This document shows, piece after piece, positions 22,570-34,549 of a stretch of 64,000 bases of DNA. The notes below the pieces were generated by a model. The model did not search any database, was not told the origin of the DNA, and worked only from the letters and a program-made list of their open reading frames with translations. The DNA is taken from NCBI RefSeq assembly GCF_000151665.1, contig NW_013171821.1:255929-319928 (forward strand). Reading direction: 5' to 3'. The translations under genes were made by a program, and so were the position numbers. How positions within the stretch are numbered: position 1 is the first letter of the stretch; every line of letters starts with the position of its first letter. The DNA comes from Blastocystis hominis (Eukaryota; Sar; Bigyra; Opalinata; Blastocystidae).

Positions 22570-25560
22570 TGGTTGTTGTTGTTGTTGTTGCTGCTGCTGT
22601 TGCTGCTGCTGCTTTGTCGGACGTTGCTTTCTCCCTGTCGTTCGCTGACTCAGTATATTGAACGGTCTTCTTCCCTTGTACCCATCCTCTCGCTTCTCCT
22701 CCCGCATTCTCTTGTTCGCATCTTCCAGCTCGTTCACCTTCTCCGCCATCTGCAATGTCAGCATCTCCACTCGGCTCGGCAGCGTCTCCACGAACTGCAG
22801 CATCGTCGCGTCTTCATTCCAGAACGCGCTCACCAATCCCTGCAGCAGCAGCCGGTTCACCTCGGCTCGCACACGATCCGCGGGGAGACTGAACATTTCG
22901 CAGAGCCCCTCCAGACTCAGCGATTGGTAGCACGTGCCGCGCTCCAGCAAAAACGCCTGCAGCGCCAGCGTCTGCGTCTTCCCTTCCAGCATCGCCAGCA
23001 CGTTCTCGCGCATTTCCGCGGGGAGGAACCGCCACGCGTCGATTCCGCGGGAAATCGCGACGGCCTGGCGCCAGTCGCCCTTCTAGAGGTGAGTGTCCCG
23101 CGGGGAAAGCACGAGAATGGCCTCGTAGGCGGCGAGGACGCGGAGCGAATCGGTGTCGGGGCGGAGGAAAACGTGTCTGCGATAGCGATCGTAGTAGCGC
23201 TTGAAGAAGGCGGAGATCTTGTAGATGTTGCTTCGCTGCGGGTGAGCGGGTCGGAACACAAAAACACACATCGGCCACCATGGAGGCGACGTCCATGAAC
23301 ACGCAGGAGAGCAGATAGCACACCTCCACCAGCTCCAGGTTGACCCACTACCGTTCACCCGTTCTCCCGCGGCGTACTTGATGCATCGGCACGCTCCACC
23401 GCTCGTGCAGCGCGTGCGTCTCCTCGTCCTGCGCGTCGCTGCCCTGCGCCACGAGGGCGCGGAGCTGGTTGCTGCGCGTGCCGAGATTGACGAGGTCGTC
23501 GAGGCAGTTGTGCGCGTAGACCATGTTGCCCTGGCAGAACGCCGCCACGCCCAGATGCATCATCGCGCGGTTGAACAGCAGCCGCTGCTCGTCCTCCGCG
23601 CGCACGATCCGCTCCTGCACGTGCGCCATCAGCATCAGATCGCGCGCCGCCACGAACCGACCGTTCACCGAGAGGTGGATGAGCTCGTAGAGCGCCGCCT
23701 CCAGGCGCTGCGCCGCGATGCCCTCGCGGTACACCAGCCCGCACGCCGCGCGCACCGTGGCGAACAGATCCGCGGGGGGCTGCGCGGGGCGGCAGGTGGA
23801 GTAGAGCGCGCGATAGACGGGCTCGCGGAGATAATGGCTGGGGGTGAGGCAGGATAAAAGAGAAAAAACAGAAGACGGACGCGGAGCAAGGCCATCTGCA
23901 CGCAGAGACGCGGCTGCGCGGCGTAGTAGCGCTGCACGCGCGCGGCCAGGCCCTCCAAGCGAACCTCGTCGCGCAGACGCGCCACGTAGGCGGTGGAGTG
24001 CGCGTCGCTCTGCTGCTGCGATCGCACGTAGTCGGCGGCGAGCTGCGCGACGTACTGCGCCAAATCGCCCTCGATGCGCGCGGGCGAGTCGCTGGCGGCG
24101 AGGTCTTGGAGGTCGGCCTCCAGCGTGTTGGCGCCGCGGATGGCTTCGTAGACGTTGTAGAACTCGAGGGAGAGCGAGGGATGCGACTCCACGAGCGACA
24201 GCATCGACTCGATCAGCTCGAACACGCGGCTCCAGTCCTCCGGAGAGAGCGAGCCGCTTCGCGACGCGCTGCGCAGCTGCGAGACGACGCAGTGCGAGAG
24301 CACGCGCAGCTGGTATTTCACGCCCAGCTCGGCGGCGAACGGAAGCAGCTCGCTGAAGTTCTGCAGCACCAGCGACGCGCCTAGGCCGTGAGACAAGCTA
24401 CGGAGAGGAAACTTCGCTTCTCGCGCGTCTCCAGGATCGAGCGCACCGCCGTCATCAGTTTCTCGGGCGTTTCGTAGGTCTTCCGCACGACTTCGGCCTC
24501 GGCTTCGGCCTCGGAGAGCTCGGTTTTCTCCTTGTCGAGCTTCTTTCGCTCCTCGTCCTTGCGCTTCTTCTCTTCCTCTTTCTTCTTCTTCTCCTCCTCT
24601 TTCTTCTTCTGCTTCTCGATGTCCTTCGGCTGCAGCACCCACTTCGCACGTCCCGTCAGCTTGGGGTTCGGCTCTTCGTCGCTGTCGCTATCGCTGTCAC
24701 TGTCGCTCGAGAAATCGCTATCGGACGACATGGCTTCCGAATCGTAGTACGATTCATCATAGTACGATTCATCACTCTCCGAGCTCTCACTATCGCTCTC
24801 TTCGGATCCAGAACCCGAACCCGAACCCGAATCCGATTCCGATTCCGAATCAAACTCGGATCCGGACTCCGATTCACTTCCATACGAAGAACCCGAATCG
24901 CTCTCCGATCCAGACTCCGATTCGCTCGGCTCCGGCTCCGACTCGCTCTCTTCGATGGGGTTGGCACGGAAATCCGCAACTAGCTGGGCGAAATCGGCGT
25001 TCTTCAACTCCTTCTTGATGGTTTGCTTCATTCGGTTGAACGCCATGGCGACATTCTTTGAAAAATTCTTTGTATCCGCCTTCGAAGTGTTATTGATCGC
25101 GTCGTCCAGCTTCACAAACTCGCGGATGTACATCACGGGATAGCCCTACACATCATCTCCAAAACCCTCACAAACAGTCTCACTCAGAACACGACCATGG
25201 TCATCCACCTGACTCTTCAATTTGTCATAGTCTAGTTGTCAGTTTTCATCCCAATTCCCACCATTTGCCAACTGGACCCAGTCATTGATTCTAAAGTGAT
25301 TCTTTATATTTCTGGTCACTTCCTTCATCTCATCCATATATTTCTCCCTGCAAATAAACCACACCAAGCCAAACTCACTTAGGAGTCTTGACGATACGCT
25401 TCTCTTCTTCGCTATCGCTATCGGATTCGATGACATACTTGGACTTCTCCATAGGCTTGCGTTGAACCACTTCCTCGGAAGAATCGGAGTAAGACGAATA
25501 ATCGCTATAATCGTCTTCCGAATCGTATCCTGCCCAAAATCGATTTTGATTATTCGACAT
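22519..25560 (-). CDS. EIF3C: Translation initiation factor eIF3 subunit c
   Basis: Core PCI subunit of eIF3. Eight introns: 25348-25378, 25232-25261, 25146-25175, 24381-24412, 23838-23869, 23348-23377, 23236-23269 and 23083-23112. The N-terminus FWAGYDSEDDYSDYSSYSD is acidic, as in the family. Then come YIREFVKLDDAINN, a long Ser/Glu/Asp tract, a Lys/Glu coiled coil, and the conserved helical/PCI part with RVQRYYAAQPRL, ARDLMLMAHVQERI, AFCQGNMVYAHNCL, VNLELVEVCYLLSCVF and KGDWRQAV. The C-terminus ends in about 30 Gln residues, replacing the Gly/Arg-rich tail seen elsewhere. The GC-rich middle contrasts with the AT-rich ends. Confidence 0.93.
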
Positions 25561-25694
25561 TCGGAATCACTTTGTCCAGTAGTTGAGGTAAAAATAGCTA
25601 CGAATATATGGTATTATTACTAATCGATTGGAAACCAACCTCACTCCTTATTCTCGCTCAATTTTATTTTTTAACTTTATCGCTTATTTAAATT

Positions 25695-26771
<1,077 letters not shown>

Positions 26772-27194
26772 GACAAACACACTATTGTTGATTTGTCAAT
26801 TTAGCAAGTTTTCTATTCACTATATCCTCCGTTTCCAGGAATTTAATCATGCATCGGTCCATACAGTTGTTTTGAGTGATTTCATCGTTTTCATCCAAAC
26901 TCGTTGTTTGACACCGTTCCTGGCAATTATCTATCAATCTACACATGAATGGATTGGTCGAATTACAACCTCATGTGGAAATCAAATATCACAGATTGTT
27001 CGATGCTAATCTTCATCATGTTCAGCTCCCTTTCTTTTTGGGAACTATAAGAAAATATAGAATAGAGCCAACTCATTGAAAGAAAAGACATTCTGTCTGT
27101 TTTGCCAGATATTGTTTGCAAAATAAAAAGATATGCAGATAACCCCATCGCGGGCCAACTCAAAGCCGAGAGCATCTCCGTTCACAAAGAGAGT
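26772..27194. other. No gene assigned
   Basis: AT-rich sequence next to the assembly gap. A minus-strand frame touching the gap (LFVNGDALGFELARDG at 27140-27194) could be the end of an exon, but nothing links it to a gene. Confidence 0.4.
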
Positions 27195-27344
27195 NNNNNN
27201 NNNNNNNNNNNNNNNNNNNNNNNNNNNNNNNNNNNNNNNNNNNNNNNNNNNNNNNNNNNNNNNNNNNNNNNNNNNNNNNNNNNNNNNNNNNNNNNNNNNN
27301 NNNNNNNNNNNNNNNNNNNNNNNNNNNNNNNNNNNNNNNNNNNN
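27195..27344. other. Assembly gap (150 N)
   Basis: One hundred and fifty N in a row. Frames crossing it are artefacts. Confidence 1.
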
Positions 27345-27624
27345 AGTAACCATACAACGAGCCACCGGCTATCCTGTTGTATAAACAAGGAAGTGAAGAA
27401 CAGAAAGAAGAATTCTATTTCTTGAACTTGTGGATGTGATTACAATGGTTTCTCTTCCTAATCATATAAAATGAAAGCTTTTGTGCAATGAAATCAAACT
27501 TGAGTGCTGTAAATATCTAGCAACATTCATGGCGTTGTAACTTGCAAATCAATCTTCTCAGCTTTAGAGTCCTTTAAGCAACGAATGGATGACAAATATT
27601 GTACAACAAAGACTCCACAACGAA

Positions 27625-28023
27625 TTAGAAACCATGCACCACAATATCATCTTTTCCGATAATTTCCTCGCTTACAAGGAAATCACGGACGTTTTCACGC
27701 TGATCTCCCTGGAGCTGAATTACTTTTCCGTGCTCCTCGTCATTGACAATCGCACCGTTGCAAGTAAAGCTCTTCTTCCACGTCTTCAAAATCAACTTAA
27801 GGTTCAGATCTTCAGCCAAACCTTGAACGGTGGTAATACTCTTGCGTCCATTTCGCTGCTGAATACGAATATGTTCAGATAAAGGAACCAAAGCGAATAC
27901 TCAATGGAAGGATATGAACTTTCTGACTAGAGGTCACTTGCTGAGCCGACATCTCGCTTCCGAAAGCATCTAGGAATATCAGTCGAAAATCAAATGATAA
28001 GTACCCGAACTACCCATGTTCAT
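27625..28023 (-). CDS. EIF1: Translation initiation factor eIF1 (SUI1)
   Basis: Start-codon selection factor on the 40S subunit. Introns 27970-28004 and 27900-27927 join three exons into 111 residues. The body reads EHIRIQQRNGRKSITTVQGL, LKTWKKSFTCNGAIV, VIQLQGDQRENVRDFL and ends IVVHGF, all diagnostic of SUI1. The N-terminus MNMGSSDAFGSEMSAQQ resembles the short acidic tail of other eIF1 proteins. A second Met (28017) could also be the start. It follows the aldose epimerase gene on the same strand after about 150 bp. Confidence 0.9.
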
Positions 28024-28172
28024 GAAAGTAACACCGCCCTCTAATTTTGATACAGCCAAACACTATTTCTACGATCTTGCTGCATGGTTTACAAATAGGA
28101 GACTGGCAAAGATGAATATGGAAATGTTGGTCCGTAATGAACTAATGGAATTCCAAAAATCGGAGGAACTAA

Positions 28173-28180
28173 AACAAACA
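28173..28180 (-). terminator. TGTTTGTT 3'-end motif of aldose 1-epimerase
   Basis: Minus-strand octamer placed directly after the last conserved residues of the gene, where no encoded stop is present in frame. Confidence 0.75.
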
Positions 28181-29444
28181 CAAAAAAGAGTGGAGAACTT
28201 GAATACACTGTGATGATAATAGGAATGTCCAGGAAGAATCACACTCGTCGGGAAGCTAGGATGATTGGGAGTGTCAGGATAGAAGCCGGGTTCCAAACAG
28301 ATCGCGTAATGCTGCAAATCAGTTTCAATGGGAAAGAGTACGGGAACAAACGGCGGCTCTTCATCCACCCAGTTCGATGTATACACAATCAAGGCACACT
28401 CCGTCGTGGAAACGTCAACGCATCGTCCACTCTCTTCCTCCACCAATCTACCATGCATTTCAATTCATTCACATACCGCGCAACATTCCGCAGTGTCTTG
28501 TTGTCGATGTCGTTGGAATATCCGCGAAGACAGAAGGCATGATCAATTCCTGGTCGACCTCCTCCATCGACCCGATCGATCGCCGGAGAGAGTGATTTCA
28601 ACGTGGTGAAGTCCATGAGCGTGTCTTTGACGGGGATGGGAGTCTCGTTTGGAATCTGATGTTGAGAAGAGTAGAGGATAATTGACCATGTTTTCTCCAT
28701 CCAGATAGAAATCCGAATCGATGCAGAGTTTCTGGATTGAAGGAATAATACAGACGTACATGATTGTTGACGGGACGTTTGCAGTTGCCCGAGAGATTCC
28801 AGTAGGCGTGGTTTGTCATGTTGACGATCGTTGGAATCTCGTTGCCTGAAGCCTCAAACACCATATCAAGCTCGTTGGAAGAGGTGATGGAGTAGGTGGC
28901 TCTGACGTGAAGTGCGCCCGGATAGCCCTCTTCCTTGTCTGCAGAATAGCGAGAGAACGTGATGGACACTCGGTCGGCGTGCGTTGTTATCTCTGCATCC
29001 CACATGCACTTGTCGAAGCCGATTCTACCTCCATGGTTGTGATTTGACCCACTGTTTGTGGCCAATTGGTAATGAGTTCCATTCAGCGTAAACTGACCAT
29101 TCGCTATACGGAATGCATTCCTACACGTGGATTCAATCCATAACAAACACCTTCCGATCGTTGAACCAAAGTAATCGCTTTTGTGAACAATGTCATCCAG
29201 TGTGGTACGATTCATTGTTAACTCTTCAACGTTCCCCTGCTTGTCGGGAGAAGAGAACGAAATCAGAGTAGCTCCATAGTTCAAAAACACGGCAGTGAGA
29301 TATCCATTGCTATATCAGAAGAGTATAGATAAAGAAAACCTAATCAAATACTTATAAACCTTCTTTCCGTCAATCTCACCGAATTCAGTCACCTGTAGGT
29401 CAGGAATCTAAATCATTGGGTACACTACTATGAAAGTTCTCCAT
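28181..29444 (-). CDS. Aldose 1-epimerase (mutarotase), stop codon not encoded
   Basis: Interconverts alpha and beta anomers of sugars such as galactose and glucose. Six introns (29393-29423, 29310-29339, 29122-29151, 28732-28759, 28656-28686, 28448-28476). Motifs: FLNYGATLISFSSPDKQGN, YFGSTIGRNAFRIANGQF, the catalytic-His region SGSNHNHGG, MTNHAYWNLSG, and the C-terminal LIVYTSNW...AICLEPGFYPDTPNHPSFP with HSYYHHSVFKF. The family ends here, yet the frame stays open for about 40 unlike residues and passes through TGTTTGTT. The natural reading is that polyadenylation just upstream adds the A residues of a UAA codon. The displayed left end is therefore approximate. Confidence 0.87.
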
Positions 29445-29797
29445 ATTGCTAATCGAAATTATTTTTTATTCGATGAAGTAATGAAAATAGATAGAACAGA
29501 AAAAATGAGTTTTCTAGAGTCTGCTTCCCTATTCTGAAGAGAAAGCACTCATTATATCCGTTTTTAGGGGATCAGTAAACACGTTCCTAAACTGATTTTA
29601 CGCAGTCTGTTTTGCTAAATAGGCAATGATTATTAAAACACAAACTGGGTTCATTTAATTAGAAAGTGAATTAAAACAAGAATACCCTAAAAATCATCAA
29701 AATAGGTGGTTTGTGTATGTATTTTTTGTATATTAAAATAGTAGAATACGGACATTTTGGATTCGTATTCTATTCTGTTTTAAGTCAGAATAATAGA
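29445..29797. other. Divergent intergenic region
   Basis: About 350 bp of AT-rich sequence between two head-to-head genes. No frame or repeat worth reporting. Confidence 0.5.
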
Positions 29798-32220
29798 ATG
29801 ACTCGTAGCAAAATAGCTCTTCTGTTACCGTTTTTATTATGTTTGATCCCTCTCTCAGTAGCAGGTGACATTTCCTATCCATTTGAATTTAGAGTGCCCT
29901 GAAGAAACTTACGAAGGTATTGTATGGCCAGCAACGGAGCCGGGTTATAACGCAACCAACTATGAAGCTTGCGGTCCAACAGCAGATGGTTACGTTATGC
30001 GTGTTTGCAATGAGGATAGCACTTGGAGCAATGACTTAATTCGCGAGTGCGGTTGTTATGATTGTAGTTTTTGATTTGTTAGTGGATCGCATGTGCCCTG
30101 AGGAGATAATAGATGGAATTACCTATGAGGAGACGATTGCAGGAGGATCAGTTACCAAGCAGTGCCCTGGTGGAGCCGAGGGTCAGATTACCCGAGAGTG
30201 TTCTCTCAGTGGAGATTGGAACGATCCTGTGAGTACCTGCGGTACATAATAGCTCCTCTTTTTGATGCGTAGTGCAGATGTGCAAAGCCCAGTCGTTTGG
30301 GGGCTACGCTTGGCCCGACACTCCTTCGGGATCTGTAGCCGAAATGGCGTGTGACGCAGGCAAATCCGGCAAGGTCACTCGCGCCTGTGTGAACGGGGAA
30401 TGGGGTCCTGTGCAAGACAACTGCGGTAGTATTTAAGCTCGATCCTTCACTCCTAGTTGAGGCTTTTTGCCCCGAAACACGCGAAGACGTGATCACCTGG
30501 CCGCGAACTCCGATCGGCTCGTCTGCCAGTCCGTCCTGCCCCATCGGAATGACGGGCTCGGTGAGTCGTCAGTGCCAGCAAGACGGCACGTGGAGCGCCA
30601 CGGAGGGTTTCTGCGGTAGGGTCGGGGGTTCGATTCGAACTAGACGGAACGCGGTGTGATGCGACGGGCGAGTGGCCGCAGGGCGCAGGGAACTACGACT
30701 ACTCGCTGCCCTGCCCGAACGGCAAGCAAGGCCAGCGGATCCGCGCGTGTCTGCCGTCGGGTGAATGGTCGGAAGTGTTTGACCAGTGCGGTAGGCGTGC
30801 GGAGAGAGGAGAGTGAGGGGCAGAGACGGTGCAGTGCCCCGCGAATTTGTATCAAGGCCACTTCTATGAGGTCACCCAGGCCGGAGAAACCTGCGAACTG
30901 AGCTGCGGGGAAGGGTATCAGGGGTCGATTCGACGAGCCTGCTCGGCGACAGGGACGTGGGAAGAGCCGGTGAATGAGTGCGGTAGGCATGGAGCGAGGA
31001 CGTGAAGTGCAGTGCAGATAATGTGTCTGAGACAAGTGTTCGAGCTGCCCAGCGGATCGTACAATGTGAGCGCCTCCGCGCCCAACTCGACGCCCGAATT
31101 GCCGTGCAATAGCGGCTACGAAGGCACCGTGACCTTCACCTGCACGTCCTCCCTCACCTGGGACGAGCCGCTGGAGCGCTGCCGTGCGATGTGGAGGGAC
31201 GGCCTGACCGATAGAGCAGACCGGCTGCGGAGCCACGGTGATTACCGGCGTCGAGGTCGACGAGACGCCCTTCGGAGAGACGGTGGAGGCGATCTGCCCG
31301 GAGGGCTGGATGGGCGAGTTCAACGCCACGTGCAGTCTGCGTGGCGAGTGGGAGATCATCTCTCCGTGCGGTGAGGATGGCGGGCAGCGATGACTCCAGA
31401 GCGAATCCAGTGCGCGGCGTCGGAGGTTGGCTCGTACAGCTGGCCGCAGACCAACGCAGGCGAGACGGCGTCGCTGTCGTGCGCGGTGAAGGACCCCAAT
31501 CTGGAGGGAAGCATCACGCTGCTGTGCAATCTGGAGGGCGAGTGGGAAGGAACGCCGCAGGAAGACTGCTCGGAGAAGCAGGGCGGCGTGGAGCCGGGCA
31601 CGTTTTCCTACGCGAACGCGATCATTACGACGATGAAGCATCAGCCGATCGAGTCGCGCATGCCGACGATCGCCGAGGGCACGTACAGCTTCGTAGCGAA
31701 GCCGTGTAGGAGGAGAGAGGACGTGTTGAAGATGGTAGTTTTACCCGCTGGAATCAAGCTGGACGCGAAGACGGGAGAGATTAGCGGCACGCCGGTGGTG
31801 GAAGTAACGAAGGAAACGACGTACACGATCAATGCGAGCAGCGGAACGAGCGAGCTCTCGGCCACGGTCCGCATCATGGTGAATAGCAATGTGTGCAATA
31901 ACGCGGATGGAGAGCCCGTGATGTATGCGGGCCAGACGCGGACGGAGAAGTGCGACTTTTTGGGAAATAAGAAAACGGAGTGCAAGCTGGATGACAGCGC
32001 GTTGGCTGTGGTTTTGCAGACGGATGATGGTCAGTGCACTACATTCATTCTTGTTTTTGTTATTGTGATCGTTGTTATTGTCCTGATCCTTGTGATTGTT
32101 ATGTTAGTTCTAATTAAGGGGTTTGAGTCAGGGGGCGGAATGATGCGTAGTGTTGGAGGCGGTATTCGTTATGACCCGAAGAAAGCTCAGCGGAAAATGG
32201 TGGAGCTAGCTTATGTCTAA
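29798..32220 (+). CDS. Receptor-like type I membrane protein with nine Cys-rich modules
   Basis: A signal peptide (MTRSKIALLLPFLLCLIPLS) is followed by nine modules of about 50 residues with the pattern C-P...G..W..T..G......C..G..G...R.C...G.W......C-G, close to hormone-receptor (HRM)-type modules. Each ends Cys-Gly, and the Gly codon is split by a phase-1 intron, so each module is one symmetrical exon. After the modules come a putative-Ig He_PIG-like domain (LPAGIKLDAKTGEISGTP), a Cys-rich stretch, a long hydrophobic helix (FILVFVIVIVVIVLILVIVM) and a short basic tail. About ten introns are inferred, including a 17-nt one (31371-31387) and an in-frame one near 31709-31741. A surface adhesion or recognition role is inferred. 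Stop 32218-32220. Confidence 0.75.
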
Positions 32221-32227
32221 ATCGATT

Positions 32228-32235
32228 TGTTTGTT
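32228..32235 (+). terminator. TGTTTGTT 3'-end motif of receptor-like gene
   Basis: Octamer 8 nt past the stop, inside a TTTG run that offers a second overlapping copy. Confidence 0.7.
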
Positions 32236-32462
32236 TGTTTGTAGAAGGAAGTTTGAGTGAAAGTAGATTGCAAGAGCGTATAGAGTCGTTGTCGGTCACG
32301 AATGACTTCTTTGTTGAGTTCAGTTTAGGAATGACTCGTATAAACAAGAGACGATACTATGCTATATGATAAAATGATTTATATTATTAAGGCCAACTTT
32401 AATAAAAGGAGGACCCTAAATTGGTTGTGGGATGATCGTTGTGCAATAAAAAATACCACTCG

Positions 32463-33950
32463 ATGCAAAGTGTTGCTGATTTTGTCAATTCTGTGATAAG
32501 CAATTATCATCTTGATTGTTCTATCATTCAAAATGTGCAGGGATACTTATGTAAAGAATGGAAAGTGGATGGCTGGCTTTCATTCATTTTGAGTAATAGA
32601 GAGAGTTTAGTTTTGCAATTCAATAATGGAGTATTCATGAATCAAGGATTTGTGGTCAATGATGAAAAAGTGTTGAAAGTGTTAGGAAATCATCAAATCG
32701 GTGATATTTCCTATAATGAAGAACAGTCAAATGTGGAAAAAGGAATCGTGGACTTGGATCATGGAAGTCGATTTGAAGGATTGGTATTGAAAGAAAAGGA
32801 AAAAGACAACGAAAAAGAAGGTAAAATAGGAATTCCATTTGGATATGGTGAAATGTATGATGATGATGGATTCTTGGTGTACAAGGGCATAATGATCAAT
32901 TGGAAACGATTTGGATATGGAACGAGTTATCATAATAATGGTTTGATTGAATATGAAGGATATTGGTGTGATGATAAGCGAGTTGGAAGGGGAATTGTAT
33001 ATGATCGATATGGGAAATTAGTAAAAGTATGTCTGTGGTATAATGGAATTGAATGGGATAATGAAGAACTATATGAAGGCGATGGTTCAGAACCAATGAA
33101 TATTGGAATCAAACATTTGAAACTGAGTGAGAATTGTGTATTGAAAGACTGGGATGTTTCATTGTTGTATAATTTGGAATCAATCGAAATCGGGAATGAT
33201 TGTTTTGAATCAGTGAAAACATTCAAGATTGATGGATTGAATCGATTGAAAACGATCAAAATCGGGATCAATTCCTTTACTCAACATAGTAATGATTTTG
33301 TTTTAAACCAATCGAAATCATTCCACATATTGAATTGTGAATCATTGGAATCGATAGAAATCGGTGAATACAGTTTCAGTGATTATGCTGGCGAATTTGA
33401 ATTGAAGAATCTACCACAATTACAATCCATTCAAATTGGTGCAATTGAAAGTGATTCGTTCAATTTCTGTAATAGTACATTTGTGATTCGAGGTAAGAAA
33501 TGAAATGATATTGAGATTTGAATAACCATTAGATCTTCCAAATCTACAATCCATTACATTAGGTGATAACGTATTCCGTTTTTCCTTATCAACCATAATC
33601 GAAAGTATTGAATGAATTAGAATGAAGTGATTGATATAGATCTACCATCATTACAATCCATTAAACTCGGCATATTCGCGCTATGTGGACATATGAGAAA
33701 TGGATCATGTTCATTGACAATGCGAAGTGTGAATTGGATATTTTGAATGATTGAATCTAGATCTTCCCATTCTAACGTCTATCATCAATTTAAAAGGATA
33801 TAGTTTTTGTAATTCTCGCTCAGTGACACTTGAAAGTAGTTTATCCTTGTAGAGCATTGATTGTATGTAGATATTCCAAATCTTCAAAATATCAATCTAT
33901 CTCATTCTTTTGTTGTAGTTAGTAAGAAATCAATATCGAGTATTGTTTGA
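32463..33950 (+). CDS. MORN plus single-module leucine-rich-repeat protein
   Basis: Close paralogue of the gene at 9463: the first 350 codons match almost residue for residue (SIIQ.VQG.L.KEWK, FNNGVFMNQGFV, GYGEMYDDDG, YEGYWCDDKRVGRGIVYDRY). It has one LRR module instead of three. Four phase-1 introns sit at the same module positions as in the larger gene, after VIRG, IIES, MRS and TLES, with exons restarting DLPNLQSI, DLPSLQSI, DLPILTSI and DIPNLQNI. Stop TGA 33948-33950. The frame is intact, so it is probably functional rather than decayed. Confidence 0.75.
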
Positions 33951-34111
33951 TGCATTATACTTCATGCATAGATGTTTCTTCTATTCTCGCTGATCGTGTT
34001 AAAATCATAAAATAATTAGTGCTTAATATGATCAATGCATAGGATAAGCTATCGCCTTATACATTGCATTTGGTAATATAAGCATTAGTAATATTTGTTT
34101 TGCATGGAATT

Positions 34112-34119
34112 TGTTTGTT
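34112..34119 (+). terminator. TGTTTGTT motif, likely 3' end of the second MORN/LRR gene
   Basis: Exact octamer but 162 nt past the stop, farther than for other genes. Confidence 0.45.
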
Positions 34120-34446
34120 ATCTAAACCAAAGTATTTGGAAATCATTACAAATGTGACTTCACTTTAAATAAATAGGAAAAAACTGAAGAGTAAATCCTT
34201 TAAAATGAAGAGTAGTTGTGTATATGAAACATAACAGTTCACTGACCACTTTTATTTTTTAACAGTTAATATTCACTACGGTAACAGTTACATAACATGC
34301 CTTCATTTCGCTCTCTCTGTCATAACAAAAGGGAAGCCATTTGTTTTAACTCACCAAGTCCTTGGATTATGGTTCTTGTTCTTGTGTTCCCCACCTATTC
34401 CATTCTATAAAAATCATGTCACAGAATTGACTATTTAAAAAAACAA

Positions 34447-34454
34447 AACAAACA
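34447..34454 (-). terminator. TGTTTGTT 3'-end motif of casein kinase gene
   Basis: Minus-strand octamer 96 nt past the stop. Confidence 0.6.
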
Positions 34455-34549
34455 TCCGTATATAAAATTACTAGCTTATGACAAATCTCAATTCTCTTTC
34501 TTAATCTTCCTCTTCTTCTTCTTCTTCTTCCTCCTAATTCTCCAAAGCT

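Larger units (their letters stand above)
33951..34549. other. Convergent intergenic region
   Basis: About 600 bp, AT-rich. It holds the 3'-end motifs of the two convergent genes and a (CTT)n run near 34506-34536. No gene seen. Confidence 0.5.

Noticed and set aside
22414-23298. Plus-strand poly-Leu frame over the trinucleotide repeat
   Set aside because: It is the complement of the eIF3c Gln tract and PCI region. The minus strand carries all conserved motifs.
27045-27425. Open frames spanning the N block
   Set aside because: They exist only because N positions cannot contain stops.
31709-31741. Continuous reading AKPCRRREDVLKMVV in the receptor
   Set aside because: A 33-nt GT-TAG segment fits the local intron type and its removal restores SFVAKPFLPAGIKLD, a normal He_PIG-like strand, so it is treated as an in-frame intron.
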